Source: an uncultured Pelagibacteraceae bacterium (GTDB lineage: Bacteria > Pseudomonadota > Alphaproteobacteria > Pelagibacterales > Pelagibacteraceae). From it: a stretch of 44,051 nucleotides of DNA. Positions 7,970-16,504 of the stretch are shown here, piece by piece. The DNA is taken from NCBI GenBank assembly GCA_902524595.1, contig CABZDS010000009.1:1-44051 (forward strand). The letters are read 5' to 3'. The stretch's first letter is position 1. The number at the start of each line of letters is the position of its first letter. The notes below the pieces were generated by a model. That model saw only the letters and a list, made by a program, of their open reading frames with translations, had not been told where the DNA came from and searched no databases. The position numbers and the translations under genes were made by a program.

Positions 7970-8710
7970 CTAATCAAACAGTCTTCCAAATCCTTTTACA
8001 GATTTATTTTCACCGATGTTTTCCAGAGTCTCCCAGATTAAAGCTTGGTTACTTGAAAGAACTGGAATTCTTATTTTATCCTCTAATTTTTGTATCAGAG
8101 GAAGTACAGGTAGAGCAGTACAAGATACAAATAAAGCATCTGCCTCGTTTACATCTAAATTTATAAGAACATCAAACAGATAATTTTGATCTACTTTACC
8201 AATCTCCATATCAGAATGAATATCAAAGTATGAATTTGAAGTTATTTCAAAACCAGATGATTTAAAGTAATCAACAACATCGTCATTAACTTTTTTACTA
8301 TAAGGTGTGAAGATAGAAAGTTTTTTTATATTTAATTTTTTCAATGCTTTCAGAGATGCTGTACTTGGTGTTGAAAGTTTTGCTTCTGGTTTTGCTGCTT
8401 GTATTTTATTTTTGATGTTATCGTATCCTGCTGCAATAGTTCCTGATGTACAGGCATATACAACACAGTCTAATTTTTGTTCAGGCAAGATATCTTTTGT
8501 TACTTGAGTAATATTCTCCGACATTTTGATTAAATTCTCTTTAGATAAGGGGTTGTAACATTCTATTCTATTTACAAAAAAATCTATTTTTTTATCTTTA
8601 ATTACACTTATAAAATCTTTTTCAATCACTAGATCGGTTGCCAAAGCGATGAGCCCAATACGTGGATTTTGATTTTTTTCAAACTTTGGTTCTATTTTTT
8701 GTGATTTCAT
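7970..8710 (-). CDS. eutA: ectoine utilisation protein EutA (Asp/Glu racemase fold)
   Basis: A 246-residue protein of the maleate isomerase/arylmalonate decarboxylase/Asp-Glu racemase superfamily. The two catalytic-type cysteines lie in YACTSGTIAAG and SCTALPVLP. The N-terminal RIGLIALATDLVIEKDF and C-terminal VLSSNQALIWETL blocks match EutA of ectoine-utilisation clusters as I remember it. Its exact reaction is not established in the family; isomerisation of an ectoine derivative has been suggested. It is the first gene of the minus-strand run and directly precedes doeA. The gap upstream (8711-8826) is shared with the divergent aldehyde dehydrogenase gene. Confidence is high for the superfamily and good for the EutA subgroup because of the neighbour. 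Confidence 0.75.
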   Translation of the reverse strand: MKSQKIEPKFEKNQNPRIGLIALATDLVIEKDFISVIKDKKIDFFVNRIECYNPLSKENLIKMSENITQVTKDILPEQKLDCVVYACTSGTIAAGYDNIKNKIQAAKPEAKLSTPSTASLKALKKLNIKKLSIFTPYSKKVNDDVVDYFKSSGFEITSNSYFDIHSDMEIGKVDQNYLFDVLINLDVNEADALFVSCTALPVLPLIQKLEDKIRIPVLSSNQALIWETLENIGENKSVKGFGRLFD

Positions 8711-8733
8711 AAATATAATATATCACCAGTTAT

Positions 8734-8743
8734 TGATTAATCA
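8734..8743. promoter_or_regulatory. palindrome in eutA/aldehyde dehydrogenase divergent gap
   Basis: TGATTAATCA is a perfect 10-bp palindrome 24 bases upstream of the eutA ATG in a divergent intergenic region. It is a plausible dimeric-repressor operator acting on the eutA side. No regulator gene lies beside it, and short AT palindromes are common in such DNA, so the call is tentative. Confidence 0.3.
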
Positions 8744-8771
8744 TTAAAATTTAAAAACTGCATCTAATTTC

Positions 8772-8801
8772 TTGAATGGTAAGAGCAAATAAACGTATAA
8801 T
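8772..8801 (+). promoter_or_regulatory. candidate sigma-70 promoter for the aldehyde dehydrogenase run
   Basis: TTGAAT (8772-8777), an 18-base spacer and a perfect TATAAT (8796-8801), 25 bases before the ALDH ATG at 8827. This is the best promoter match I found in the window. It would drive the tightly packed plus-strand genes from the aldehyde dehydrogenase to the serine hydrolase. Confidence 0.5.
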
Positions 8802-8826
8802 AAGAAAAATTAATTTTGAAATATAA

Positions 8827-10260
8827 ATGCTCGATAAAAAAAAATTTTATATCAATGGCAAATGGGTTGAGCCAGTAAACAAGAATGAATGTGAAGTTAT
8901 TAATCCATCAACAGAAGAAGTTTGTGCAATTATAAGTCTTGGAAGTTCTGATGATACAAATGCTGCAGTCAGAGCAGCAAAATCTGCATTTGAGGCTTGG
9001 AAAGAAACTTCAAAAGAAGAGAGGTTAAATTTATTAGAAAAATTATTAAAAATTTATAATTCTAGATGGGATGACATGACTGATGCTATTACTACAGAGC
9101 TTGGTTGTCCTAAAGATTGGTGTTCAGCTAATCAAACATCTTCTGGTGCAGGTCATATCGAAGACTTTATAAAAAGATTAAGTGATTTCGAATTCGAACC
9201 AGGTTTTGATAAGGGATCTACTAATCATATTGTATATGAACCAATTGGAGTTTGCGGATTAATTACACCTTGGAATTGGCCTATAAATCAAATTGCTTTA
9301 AAAGTAATTCCAGCTTTTGCTACTGGGTGTACAATGGTACTAAAGCCATCTGAAATTGCACCATTGTCGGGAATACTATTTGCAGAGATGATAGATGAGG
9401 CTGGATTTCCAGCTGGAGTGTTTAATCTAGTGAATGGTGATGGGCCTGGTGTTGGATCTGACCTGTCAGGACATCCTGATGTTGATATGGTCTCATTTAC
9501 AGGATCTACTAGAGCTGGAAAATTAATTACAAAGAATGCTGCTGAAACTATAAAAAGAGTTTGTCTTGAACTTGGTGGTAAAGGCGGAAATATTGTTTTT
9601 GCTGATGCATATCCTGATGCAGTTAGAGATGGCATTAGAAACGTAATGAGTAATTCAGGTCAATCATGTGATGCTCCAACTAGAATGCTTGTTGAAAAAT
9701 CAATTTATAAAAGAGCTGTTGAAGAAGCTGCGGACGAAGCAAATAAAATTAAAGTTGATCTTGCTTCAAAAGCTGGTGATCATATAGGACCTGTAATTTC
9801 AAAAACTCAATTTGATAAAATTCAGAGTTTAATAAATAGTGGAATTGAAGAAGGTGCTACTTTAGTAGCAGGTGGTCCTGATAAACCTGAAGACTTAAAG
9901 AAAGGTTATTTTATTAAACCGACAGTATTCACTGATGTTAATAATAATATGAGAATTGCTAAAGAGGAAATATTTGGACCAGTATTGTCAATTATTCCTT
10001 TTGAGAATGAAGAGGAAGCTATCCAAATTACAAATGACACAGAATATGGATTAGGAAACTATTTACAAACTGAGGATAAAGAAAAGGCAAAAAGAGTATC
10101 AAAAAAATTAAGATCAGGAATTGTGTATGTAAATCATAAAGCAGCAGATTCTGGAACTCCTTTTGGTGGATATAGGCAATCTGGAAATGGACGTGAAGGT
10201 GGAACCTGGGGATTACATGAATATCTAGAGGTAAAAACTATTACTGAATGGAAAAATTAA
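8827..10260 (+). CDS. NAD(P)-dependent aldehyde dehydrogenase
   Basis: Aldehyde dehydrogenase superfamily enzyme, 477 residues, cytosolic, oxidising an aldehyde to its acid. The active site is complete: N150 in PWNWPI, K173 in LKPSE, general base E248 in LELGGK and nucleophile C281 in GQSCDAPTRM. The GQSCxAPTRM form resembles the CddD-like subgroup. The substrate is unknown. Candidates from context are betaine aldehyde (a GMC choline-dehydrogenase-like gene lies at 29547) or aspartate semialdehyde from ectoine breakdown (divergent eutA/doeA). It heads a plus-strand run, with the next start codon 1 base after its stop. Confidence 0.9.
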   Translation: MLDKKKFYINGKWVEPVNKNECEVINPSTEEVCAIISLGSSDDTNAAVRAAKSAFEAWKETSKEERLNLLEKLLKIYNSRWDDMTDAITTELGCPKDWCSANQTSSGAGHIEDFIKRLSDFEFEPGFDKGSTNHIVYEPIGVCGLITPWNWPINQIALKVIPAFATGCTMVLKPSEIAPLSGILFAEMIDEAGFPAGVFNLVNGDGPGVGSDLSGHPDVDMVSFTGSTRAGKLITKNAAETIKRVCLELGGKGGNIVFADAYPDAVRDGIRNVMSNSGQSCDAPTRMLVEKSIYKRAVEEAADEANKIKVDLASKAGDHIGPVISKTQFDKIQSLINSGIEEGATLVAGGPDKPEDLKKGYFIKPTVFTDVNNNMRIAKEEIFGPVLSIIPFENEEEAIQITNDTEYGLGNYLQTEDKEKAKRVSKKLRSGIVYVNHKAADSGTPFGGYRQSGNGREGGTWGLHEYLEVKTITEWKN

Positions 10261-10261
10261 A

Positions 10262-10642
10262 ATGCTTGGTTATGTAATGGTAGGAACCAATAACCTAGAA
10301 AAAGCAATAATTTTTTATGATGAAGTCTTAAAAGTTTTGAATCTGGAAAGAAATTATAAAGATGAAGTTTGTGCTGGTTACACTGAAAAAAATGGTGATG
10401 GAACTATAGAGTTTTATGTTACTAAACCTGTCAATATGAAAGAGGCAACTAATGGAAATGGAACTCAAGTTTCATTTATTACATCATCTAGAGATATTGT
10501 TGATAAGTTTTATGAGATCGGGCTTAGGGCAGGAGGAAAAAGTGAAGGAGCTGGAGGTGAAAGACCAGAAGGTTCTGGGGTTTATTATTCTTATATTCGA
10601 GATCTTGATAATAATAAAATTTGTGCTTTCACAAACAATTAA
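10262..10642 (+). CDS. VOC (glyoxalase/dioxygenase) family protein
   Basis: A 126-residue protein of the vicinal-oxygen-chelate fold. The N-terminal YVMVGTNNLEKAIIFYDEVL is the usual glyoxalase I-like strand-helix opening, and the C-terminal SYIRDLDNNKICAF supplies the second half. Such single-module proteins act as dimers in lyase, isomerase or resistance roles; the substrate is unknown. It starts 1 base after the ALDH stop, and its stop overlaps the next ATG (TAATG), so the genes are translationally coupled. Confidence 0.8.
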   Translation: MLGYVMVGTNNLEKAIIFYDEVLKVLNLERNYKDEVCAGYTEKNGDGTIEFYVTKPVNMKEATNGNGTQVSFITSSRDIVDKFYEIGLRAGGKSEGAGGERPEGSGVYYSYIRDLDNNKICAFTNN

Positions 10643-11553
10643 TGTCTTATGCTTTCATTCAAGAGAAAATTGATCAAGGAAAAATTATTTTACTTGATGG
10701 AGGTATAGGTGCCGAGCTTGAAAAAAGGGGGGCTAAAATGGATAAAAACCTTTGGTGTGGAAAATGTTCGGTAGATAGCCCAGGATTTCTCAAAAAAGTT
10801 CATGAAAATTATATTGATGCGGGTGCTGATGTTATTACAACAAATACTTATGCAACTACTCCAATTTCTCTTAGAAAACATGGATATGAAGACTCAATTG
10901 AATTATTTAATAAGCAAGCAGTTAAAATTGCAAAACAAGCAATTGATAGTTCAAAAAAAAGCGTTTGTTTAGCGGGAAGTGTTTCGAGTTATGGAAGTTT
11001 TCTTAAACTTGGAACAAAGAATATGAAGCCAAGTTTTAATGAACAGATTAAAATTTTATCAAATGAGGGTGTTGATTTAATAATTTTAGAAGCAATGACA
11101 TCTCAAGCGGAAATTGTGGAGACTATGCTTGAGTGTTCTTCAAATATAAAGTTGCCTGTTTGGCTTTCTATTTCCTGTGTAATAGATCAGAATACAAAAA
11201 ATATTACGCTTGGCTATGATGATGTAAAGAATAAAACTGAAATTTACGAGGATTTAGAAGAATCGTTGAAAAGTTTTAGTAAATTACATAATGGGCCAAT
11301 TTTAATTGCTCACTCAGATATTAAAACAACAAGTGCTGCTTTAGAGACAGCATTAAAATATTATAAAGGAGTTATCGGTGCTTACCCTAATAAAGGCTTT
11401 TACGAAAAACCAAATTGGAAGTTTGTAGATAATTTTTCACCTAATGATTATTTGGAAGTTGCAAAAAAATGGGTTAGCAAAGGTGTAAAAATTGTTGGTG
11501 GTTGTTGTGGTATTGGAGTTGAAGAGATAAAAGCTGTTTCAATTTTGAAGTAA
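10642..11553 (+). CDS. homocysteine S-methyltransferase family protein 1 (atypical zinc site)
   Basis: TIM-barrel protein of the MmuM/BHMT family, 303 residues from the ATG at 10642, chosen because it overlaps the VOC stop (TAATG); a TTG further upstream is less likely. LLDGGIGAELEKRG (about 17-30) and ITTNTY (about 65-70) are family hallmarks. Zinc ligands C288 and C289 are present in VGGCCG near the C-terminus. The first zinc ligand, normally cysteine in a GVNC-type motif, falls where this protein has LIAHSD (His224, Ser225). The same change occurs in the paralogue at 13197. It may transfer a methyl group from a methylated donor such as a betaine or sulfonium to a thiol, but the altered site makes donor and acceptor uncertain. 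Confidence 0.8.
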   Translation: MSYAFIQEKIDQGKIILLDGGIGAELEKRGAKMDKNLWCGKCSVDSPGFLKKVHENYIDAGADVITTNTYATTPISLRKHGYEDSIELFNKQAVKIAKQAIDSSKKSVCLAGSVSSYGSFLKLGTKNMKPSFNEQIKILSNEGVDLIILEAMTSQAEIVETMLECSSNIKLPVWLSISCVIDQNTKNITLGYDDVKNKTEIYEDLEESLKSFSKLHNGPILIAHSDIKTTSAALETALKYYKGVIGAYPNKGFYEKPNWKFVDNFSPNDYLEVAKKWVSKGVKIVGGCCGIGVEEIKAVSILK

Positions 11554-11570
11554 TAATATATTGTAAAATT

Positions 11571-12026
11571 ATGAAAACGTTTATTGGTGGTATTGGTTGT
11601 TTTTGGGACGAAACTAAATACGATAGTATAAAAGGAATAGTATCTACCGAATGTGGTTACTGCGGAGGCGATGATCCAAATGTTACTTACAAAGCAGTTT
11701 GTGGTGGAGATACAGGTCACATAGAAGTAGTTAAAGTTCAATATGATGAAAATATTTTAAGCTATGAAGATATGGTCAGATTGTTTTTTAAACTCCATGA
11801 CTCAACTCAAAAAAATAGACAAGGAACTTATGTAGGAATTCAATATCGTTCTGAGATATTTTATAATAATGATAATGAAAAAAATACAGCAGAGAAAATT
11901 TTAAAAGAAATGAATGAGAAATTAGATGGAAAAGTTACTACAAAGATTTCCAAAGTAAAAAACTATTGTAAAGCAGAAGGCTATCATCAAAAGTACGAGA
12001 AAAATAAATCTCTTAAGTTTGGATAA
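11571..12026 (+). CDS. msrA: peptide methionine sulfoxide reductase MsrA
   Basis: Reduces methionine-S-sulfoxide in proteins, a cytosolic repair role. The nucleophile is C10 in GGIGCFW and the conserved glutamate is E52 in TGHIEVV. The substrate-binding block YVGIQYRSEIFY and the C-terminal KAEGYHQKY are typical. At 151 residues it is a compact MsrA. Extra cysteines at 28 and 31 (ECGYCGG) and at 133 are unusual positions and may serve as resolving cysteines. It follows the methyltransferase-like gene by 17 bp, so the two are probably cotranscribed in a methionine-related group. Confidence 0.9.
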   Translation: MKTFIGGIGCFWDETKYDSIKGIVSTECGYCGGDDPNVTYKAVCGGDTGHIEVVKVQYDENILSYEDMVRLFFKLHDSTQKNRQGTYVGIQYRSEIFYNNDNEKNTAEKILKEMNEKLDGKVTTKISKVKNYCKAEGYHQKYEKNKSLKFG

Positions 12027-12037
12027 AAAATACTAAT

Positions 12038-13195
12038 TTGAAAAAAATTATTTCAGAAAAAAATCCAGAATTAGTTACAAAAAAAGATAATAAAGCTCAA
12101 TGGAATCTCCCAAATAAAAGAAGGTTGGGTTTTAGAAATTTATATAAAATTAATAGATATGGAATATACCTTAGATCAGATTTTGTTCTAAAATTAAAAA
12201 AAAAAATTAATAAGAGAATTGGTAAATTATCTTACGTAAAAAAGGTAACTAAAAATAAAGCTTTTTGCTCTCTAATAGTTGGTAAAGATCAGGATATTTT
12301 ATTCGAGCAGTATGCAAAAGACTTTTCTACAAATCACCCTCAAACAATTATGTCAATTACAAAAATGTTTATACATTTATTCGTGGGAGAGCTAATAGAC
12401 AGAAAACTAATTAATTTAAATAAGAAAATTTCATTTTACTTACCAAAAATTGGCAGTGGTTATGCAAATGCAAAAGTAAAAGACGTATTAGACATGAACA
12501 TTGTAAATCTATATAGCGAAGATTATACAAAAGCTTATTCGTCTTCATTTCTACATGAGCCTGTGGGAGGATGGAGACTGTCGATTAAAGGTAAAAATAT
12601 TCAAAGTCAGGAACAATATTTAAATTCAATTAAATCCTTAAAAAGCAGAGATTTAAAAAATTATAGTGATCTAGCGCATTATAAATCAGCTAATACCGAT
12701 GTTATTGGACTAATTGTAGAAAAAGTAAGTAAAAAAAGTTTAAGACAATGGCTGTTGGAAACAGTTGAAGCAACTGGATTTGAAGAAGGTTTGTATATAG
12801 GTACAGATAGATTTGGAACACCGTGGATGTCTGGAGGTGGAAGTTTAATTACAAGAGATTTTTTAAGAATGGGTTTACTTTTTTCTAGGTTTGGAAGAGG
12901 TATTAATGGAAAAAATATTGGTTCTAAAACTTTTTTGAGTAAAACTATTAATAGTGAGGGACCCAAATACATTCATTTATCTAAGGATAAATTTGTCAGT
13001 TATGTTAATTCATTAATGAAATGCGGTAACTGGATTGGTCACTCTGGGTATGGGGGCCAATTTTTAGGAATAAATTTGAAAACAAAAGTTGTTGCTGCGT
13101 TTTTTTCTGTCTTAGAGACTAAATCTGCAACAAATGAAAAATATAAAAAAGATATGGTAAATATGATAGACCAAATAATTAGTAAAGATTACTAA
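12038..13195 (+). CDS. serine hydrolase, beta-lactamase/NylB-like fold
   Basis: Protein of the class C beta-lactamase/esterase fold, 385 residues from a TTG codon at 12038, the only upstream start-type codon that covers the whole domain. The nucleophile motif SxxK is S106-x-x-K109 (SITK). The second motif is in YKSANTDVIG and the third in IGHSGYGGQFLG. The layout resembles 6-aminohexanoate-dimer hydrolase-type enzymes, which hydrolyse esters or amides. There is no clear signal peptide, so it is probably cytoplasmic. The first 60 residues are very Lys/Arg-rich. The gene ends 1 base before the stop codon of the convergent gene. The substrate is unknown. Confidence 0.78.
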   Translation: MKKIISEKNPELVTKKDNKAQWNLPNKRRLGFRNLYKINRYGIYLRSDFVLKLKKKINKRIGKLSYVKKVTKNKAFCSLIVGKDQDILFEQYAKDFSTNHPQTIMSITKMFIHLFVGELIDRKLINLNKKISFYLPKIGSGYANAKVKDVLDMNIVNLYSEDYTKAYSSSFLHEPVGGWRLSIKGKNIQSQEQYLNSIKSLKSRDLKNYSDLAHYKSANTDVIGLIVEKVSKKSLRQWLLETVEATGFEEGLYIGTDRFGTPWMSGGGSLITRDFLRMGLLFSRFGRGINGKNIGSKTFLSKTINSEGPKYIHLSKDKFVSYVNSLMKCGNWIGHSGYGGQFLGINLKTKVVAAFFSVLETKSATNEKYKKDMVNMIDQIISKDY

Positions 13196-13196
13196 A

Positions 13197-14180
13197 TTAA
13201 GAAAATTTTGTTATCAAGGATTTTAAATGTTTATCTGTGACGCCACAACACCCCCCAATAATTTTTACCTGATCGTCTATTAGCTCAGAACACTTATCAA
13301 CAAATTCAATTTCATTTTCGGTTATTAATGCTTTCATAGTACTCGTATCAAATTTATGAATTTCTGGATAAAACATGATTGGCCCATTCCAGTTTGATTT
13401 TAAAACTTTCATTCCCTCTTTGGCATCAATAAACCAACTATGCATTATACCATAAACATCTCCACCAATAGATTTAAGTGAATTAATTATTTCAGCAAAA
13501 TTTATAATTTTATCTTCAGGAAGGAATTTTGGCTCATCAGGATATTTTAAAGGGTCATATATAATAGATCTCTCTTTTTCTGCTCTAAAATTTCTACCTA
13601 CTACGGTTTCATCAAATTTACTTATGCAGCAACTTACTCCAACCCAAACAGGCAAACCGGTTTCTAAAGCTGCATTTAGCAAAATTTTAGCGTGATCAAT
13701 ATCTAAAAGCATTTCAAGAATAAGCACTTCGACTCCCTCTTCTTTTAATACTTTTGCTTGTTCTTTATAATTTTTTTCTTCTTTTGCAAATGATGGTACA
13801 AATTTTGTGTCAGGTCTAAATTCATTTTCAGCCAAAGCTAAATATGTCGACATACTTCCTGCAATTTTAATTTTTTTTCCAGAATTTTTGACTGCTTGTC
13901 TTGCTAACTTAACTGTATCAATGTTAATTTTTATTGTTTGATCTCCTAAATTTGAAGGTTCAAGACAATGCCTTGCAGTTCCAAAAGAATTGGTAGTTAT
14001 CATATCACATCCTGCATTTATATGACTTTCGTGTACTTTGATTACTATGTCTGGTGAGAAAACATTTGCTAAGCCAGAAAATGCTGGACCCATTTTTCCA
14101 CCAAGTCTCTGAATTTCTGAACCTGTTCCACCATCTAAGAAAACTTTTTTTTTTGATTTCAATAATTCATTAATATTCAT
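13197..14180 (-). CDS. homocysteine S-methyltransferase family protein 2 (atypical zinc site)
   Basis: Second member of the MmuM/BHMT-like family, 327 residues. Hallmarks are VFLDGGTGSEIQRLGG (about 13-28), MITTNSFGTARH (about 60-71) and IIGGCCGVTD (C311, C312, zinc ligands). The first zinc-ligand motif is again altered, to YGIMHSWF (His247, Ser248), matching paralogue 1. It is the last gene of the run iron-ADH/amidase/DMT transporter/methyltransferase, and its ATG overlaps the transporter stop (TAATG). This suggests the methyl donor or product is moved by that transporter. The function is inferred from fold only. Confidence 0.8.
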   Translation of the reverse strand: MNINELLKSKKKVFLDGGTGSEIQRLGGKMGPAFSGLANVFSPDIVIKVHESHINAGCDMITTNSFGTARHCLEPSNLGDQTIKINIDTVKLARQAVKNSGKKIKIAGSMSTYLALAENEFRPDTKFVPSFAKEEKNYKEQAKVLKEEGVEVLILEMLLDIDHAKILLNAALETGLPVWVGVSCCISKFDETVVGRNFRAEKERSIIYDPLKYPDEPKFLPEDKIINFAEIINSLKSIGGDVYGIMHSWFIDAKEGMKVLKSNWNGPIMFYPEIHKFDTSTMKALITENEIEFVDKCSELIDDQVKIIGGCCGVTDKHLKSLITKFS

Positions 14181-15082
14181 TATGCTAACTTCTTCTCTGA
14201 CTTTGGAACATATACAACTTCAATTACACCACCAAGAATTATTAGAACACTTCCTAGTGTTTCTCTCCAACCAAAAGGTTCATTTGTTAAAATACTAGCA
14301 CTAACAACGCCAACAATTATTTCAGCTAAAAATAAAATAGATGATAAGCCGGCTCCTAATTTACTTGGAGCCCAAAATATTATTACCCCTGTAGGAATGA
14401 AATAAAATATCGAAATAAGTAATAAAAAAGTGGACATTGACATAATAACCTCCACTGATGGAACTGGTCCTAAATAATCTACTAAGAACAACCCAATGGG
14501 TATACTTGCTAAACCGCCATAAAAAAAGAATGTGAATATAATTGGAAAGACACCATCGGTTTTAATTATTTCCATTCTAATTAAACCAGCACCAAATAAT
14601 GCACCTCCAGCAAGAGCCAACCAATCTCCTGCATTTTGAGGTAATGGAATTATATTCTCTTGACTAAATACAATCCACAAACCTCCTAATGCTAAACCTA
14701 ATGTGATTAACCTCTTCCAACCAAATTTCTTATTTAAAAATATAATTTCAAATATTGTTGTCCAAACAGGTATCATGTAAAACATGATTAATGCTTTAAC
14801 AACATCAGTAAGAAGAAAACTAAGAGCATAACAAACAAATCCACTACCAACAAAAAAACCTGTGAGAGGAAATTCCAATCCAATAGACTTTCCTTTTATA
14901 ACTCTCCAAATTGCGATTGGTGATAATATTAATATTCCAACTGCCATTTGGGATATTGTTCCCCAGCCACCAGTCAAACCTCCATCTTCTAGTATTCTTT
15001 GAGGTAACCAATAAATTCCCCATGAACCTGCAGCGATAGCTAATGCAAACGAAATTTTAAAATGATGAGGGTGTCTGGTCAT
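14180..15082 (-). CDS. EamA/DMT-family transporter
   Basis: A 300-residue inner-membrane protein with about ten hydrophobic helices arranged as two EamA repeats. The first repeat is roughly residues 10-140 and the second 150-290. Family members export amino acids or metabolites, or import small solutes. It shares one base with the following methyltransferase-like gene and lies 5 bp from the amidase, so it belongs to this operon. The substrate cannot be read from sequence. Confidence 0.85.
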   Translation of the reverse strand: MTRHPHHFKISFALAIAAGSWGIYWLPQRILEDGGLTGGWGTISQMAVGILILSPIAIWRVIKGKSIGLEFPLTGFFVGSGFVCYALSFLLTDVVKALIMFYMIPVWTTIFEIIFLNKKFGWKRLITLGLALGGLWIVFSQENIIPLPQNAGDWLALAGGALFGAGLIRMEIIKTDGVFPIIFTFFFYGGLASIPIGLFLVDYLGPVPSVEVIMSMSTFLLLISIFYFIPTGVIIFWAPSKLGAGLSSILFLAEIIVGVVSASILTNEPFGWRETLGSVLIILGGVIEVVYVPKSEKKLA

Positions 15083-15087
15083 TATAA

Positions 15088-16494
15088 TTACATTAATTCT
15101 GGTTTAAATTTTGAAAAGTTAAAAATTTCTTCATAAGATTTGGCAAAATAAATTAATTTATTATCTTCTTTAAAATTTGCTATAATCTGCATTCCCATTG
15201 GTAGCCCTTTGTCATTGAAACCAACTGGAACAGATATAGTTGGCAAACCAAGCAAGCTAGATAATGTATAGACTTCCATATACCTATGATAAGAGTCAAT
15301 TTTATTATTATTGATAAATTCTGGATTATTTAGTTTCTTATCAAATGGAAATAATTGAGCTGAAGGTAATGCCAAAAAATCATAATAATTAAATAGGTTT
15401 TGAATTTTATCAATATATTTTTTTCTAATTTCTATCGCTTTTAAAACATCATTTGTTTCTATGCTTTTCCCTTTTTCATATTCCCAATATGCTTGTAAAG
15501 GCAATTCATCTAAATTTTTTAAATTATATAACAAAAAGTTTTCATACAAAGTTTTGGCTCTTAGTGTTGTCCAAGAGAACCATAATTCTTCTGAATTAAT
15601 TTGAGTTTTTAAATCTTCAACATTTAAATTATTTGATTGCAATCTTTTTAAAATATTTTCACATAAATCGATAATTCCATCTTCATATTTATATTGGTCA
15701 TTTAGATCAATACACCATCCAATTTTTAAATCTGAAAATTTTTTATTATTTATATCCTCAATATCGAAAGATAATTTATCCTTTAAATTTTTCCCTTTTA
15801 TATAATTAAATAACAACTCCATGTCATTAGGAGTTCTAGCAAGACAGCCAGTTGTAGATATTAAAGGGAGATCGTTTAAATTTTTAATTTCAAATCTATC
15901 TTCTGAAATCGCACCAGGTGTTGGCCTTAATCCATAGATATTTGCAAAAGCTGCAGGGTTTCTACAAGAGCCCATCATATCTGTTCCATCGGCAAAAGGA
16001 ATTAAATTTGCTGCAACTGATACAGCTGCTCCACCGGAAGATCCTCCTGCTGACTTACTATAATCATAAACATTTGAGGTTGATCCATAAACTCTGTTTG
16101 TAGTATGACAACCAACTGCAAATTCAGAGAGATTTGTTTTACCAATTAAAATTGTGTTTTTTCTATAATTATCTACCAATAAAGAGTCTTGTTTTGGAAT
16201 ATTTTTTAATAATTCTTTGTATCCATAACATGTTACCTCGTCCTTAATATCAAATAATTCTTTGACTGCAATTGGAAGGCCATAAATATCATCTTGATTT
16301 TCACTTTTGAAGTTTTTGTCTTTTAATTTTGCATCATCGATAATTTTTTGTTCATCTAATATTGAAATAATAGCATTTAATTTTGGATTATATTTTTTTA
16401 TCCTGTCTAAGTAAAAGTTTACTACTTCAACTATTTTTATTTCTTTATTTTTGATTTTAGAGATAATTTGAGATACAGAAAATGTTTCAAGCAC
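15088..16494 (-). CDS. amidase-signature family hydrolase
   Basis: Amidase of the Ser-cisSer-Lys type, 468 residues, cytosolic. The triad is K78 (IAVKELFD), the cis-serine S152 in AGGSSGGAA and the nucleophile S176 in MMGSCRNPAA; the 24-residue spacing between the serines matches the family. It starts at GTG 16494, since no in-frame ATG lies between it and the upstream iron-ADH stop. It hydrolyses an amide of unknown identity. GatA is a relative, but the absence of gatB/gatC nearby argues for a catabolic amidase. It is placed between the iron-ADH and DMT transporter genes. Confidence 0.85.
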   Translation of the reverse strand: MLETFSVSQIISKIKNKEIKIVEVVNFYLDRIKKYNPKLNAIISILDEQKIIDDAKLKDKNFKSENQDDIYGLPIAVKELFDIKDEVTCYGYKELLKNIPKQDSLLVDNYRKNTILIGKTNLSEFAVGCHTTNRVYGSTSNVYDYSKSAGGSSGGAAVSVAANLIPFADGTDMMGSCRNPAAFANIYGLRPTPGAISEDRFEIKNLNDLPLISTTGCLARTPNDMELLFNYIKGKNLKDKLSFDIEDINNKKFSDLKIGWCIDLNDQYKYEDGIIDLCENILKRLQSNNLNVEDLKTQINSEELWFSWTTLRAKTLYENFLLYNLKNLDELPLQAYWEYEKGKSIETNDVLKAIEIRKKYIDKIQNLFNYYDFLALPSAQLFPFDKKLNNPEFINNNKIDSYHRYMEVYTLSSLLGLPTISVPVGFNDKGLPMGMQIIANFKEDNKLIYFAKSYEEIFNFSKFKPELM

Positions 16495-16504
16495 TGGTCC
16501 AAAC

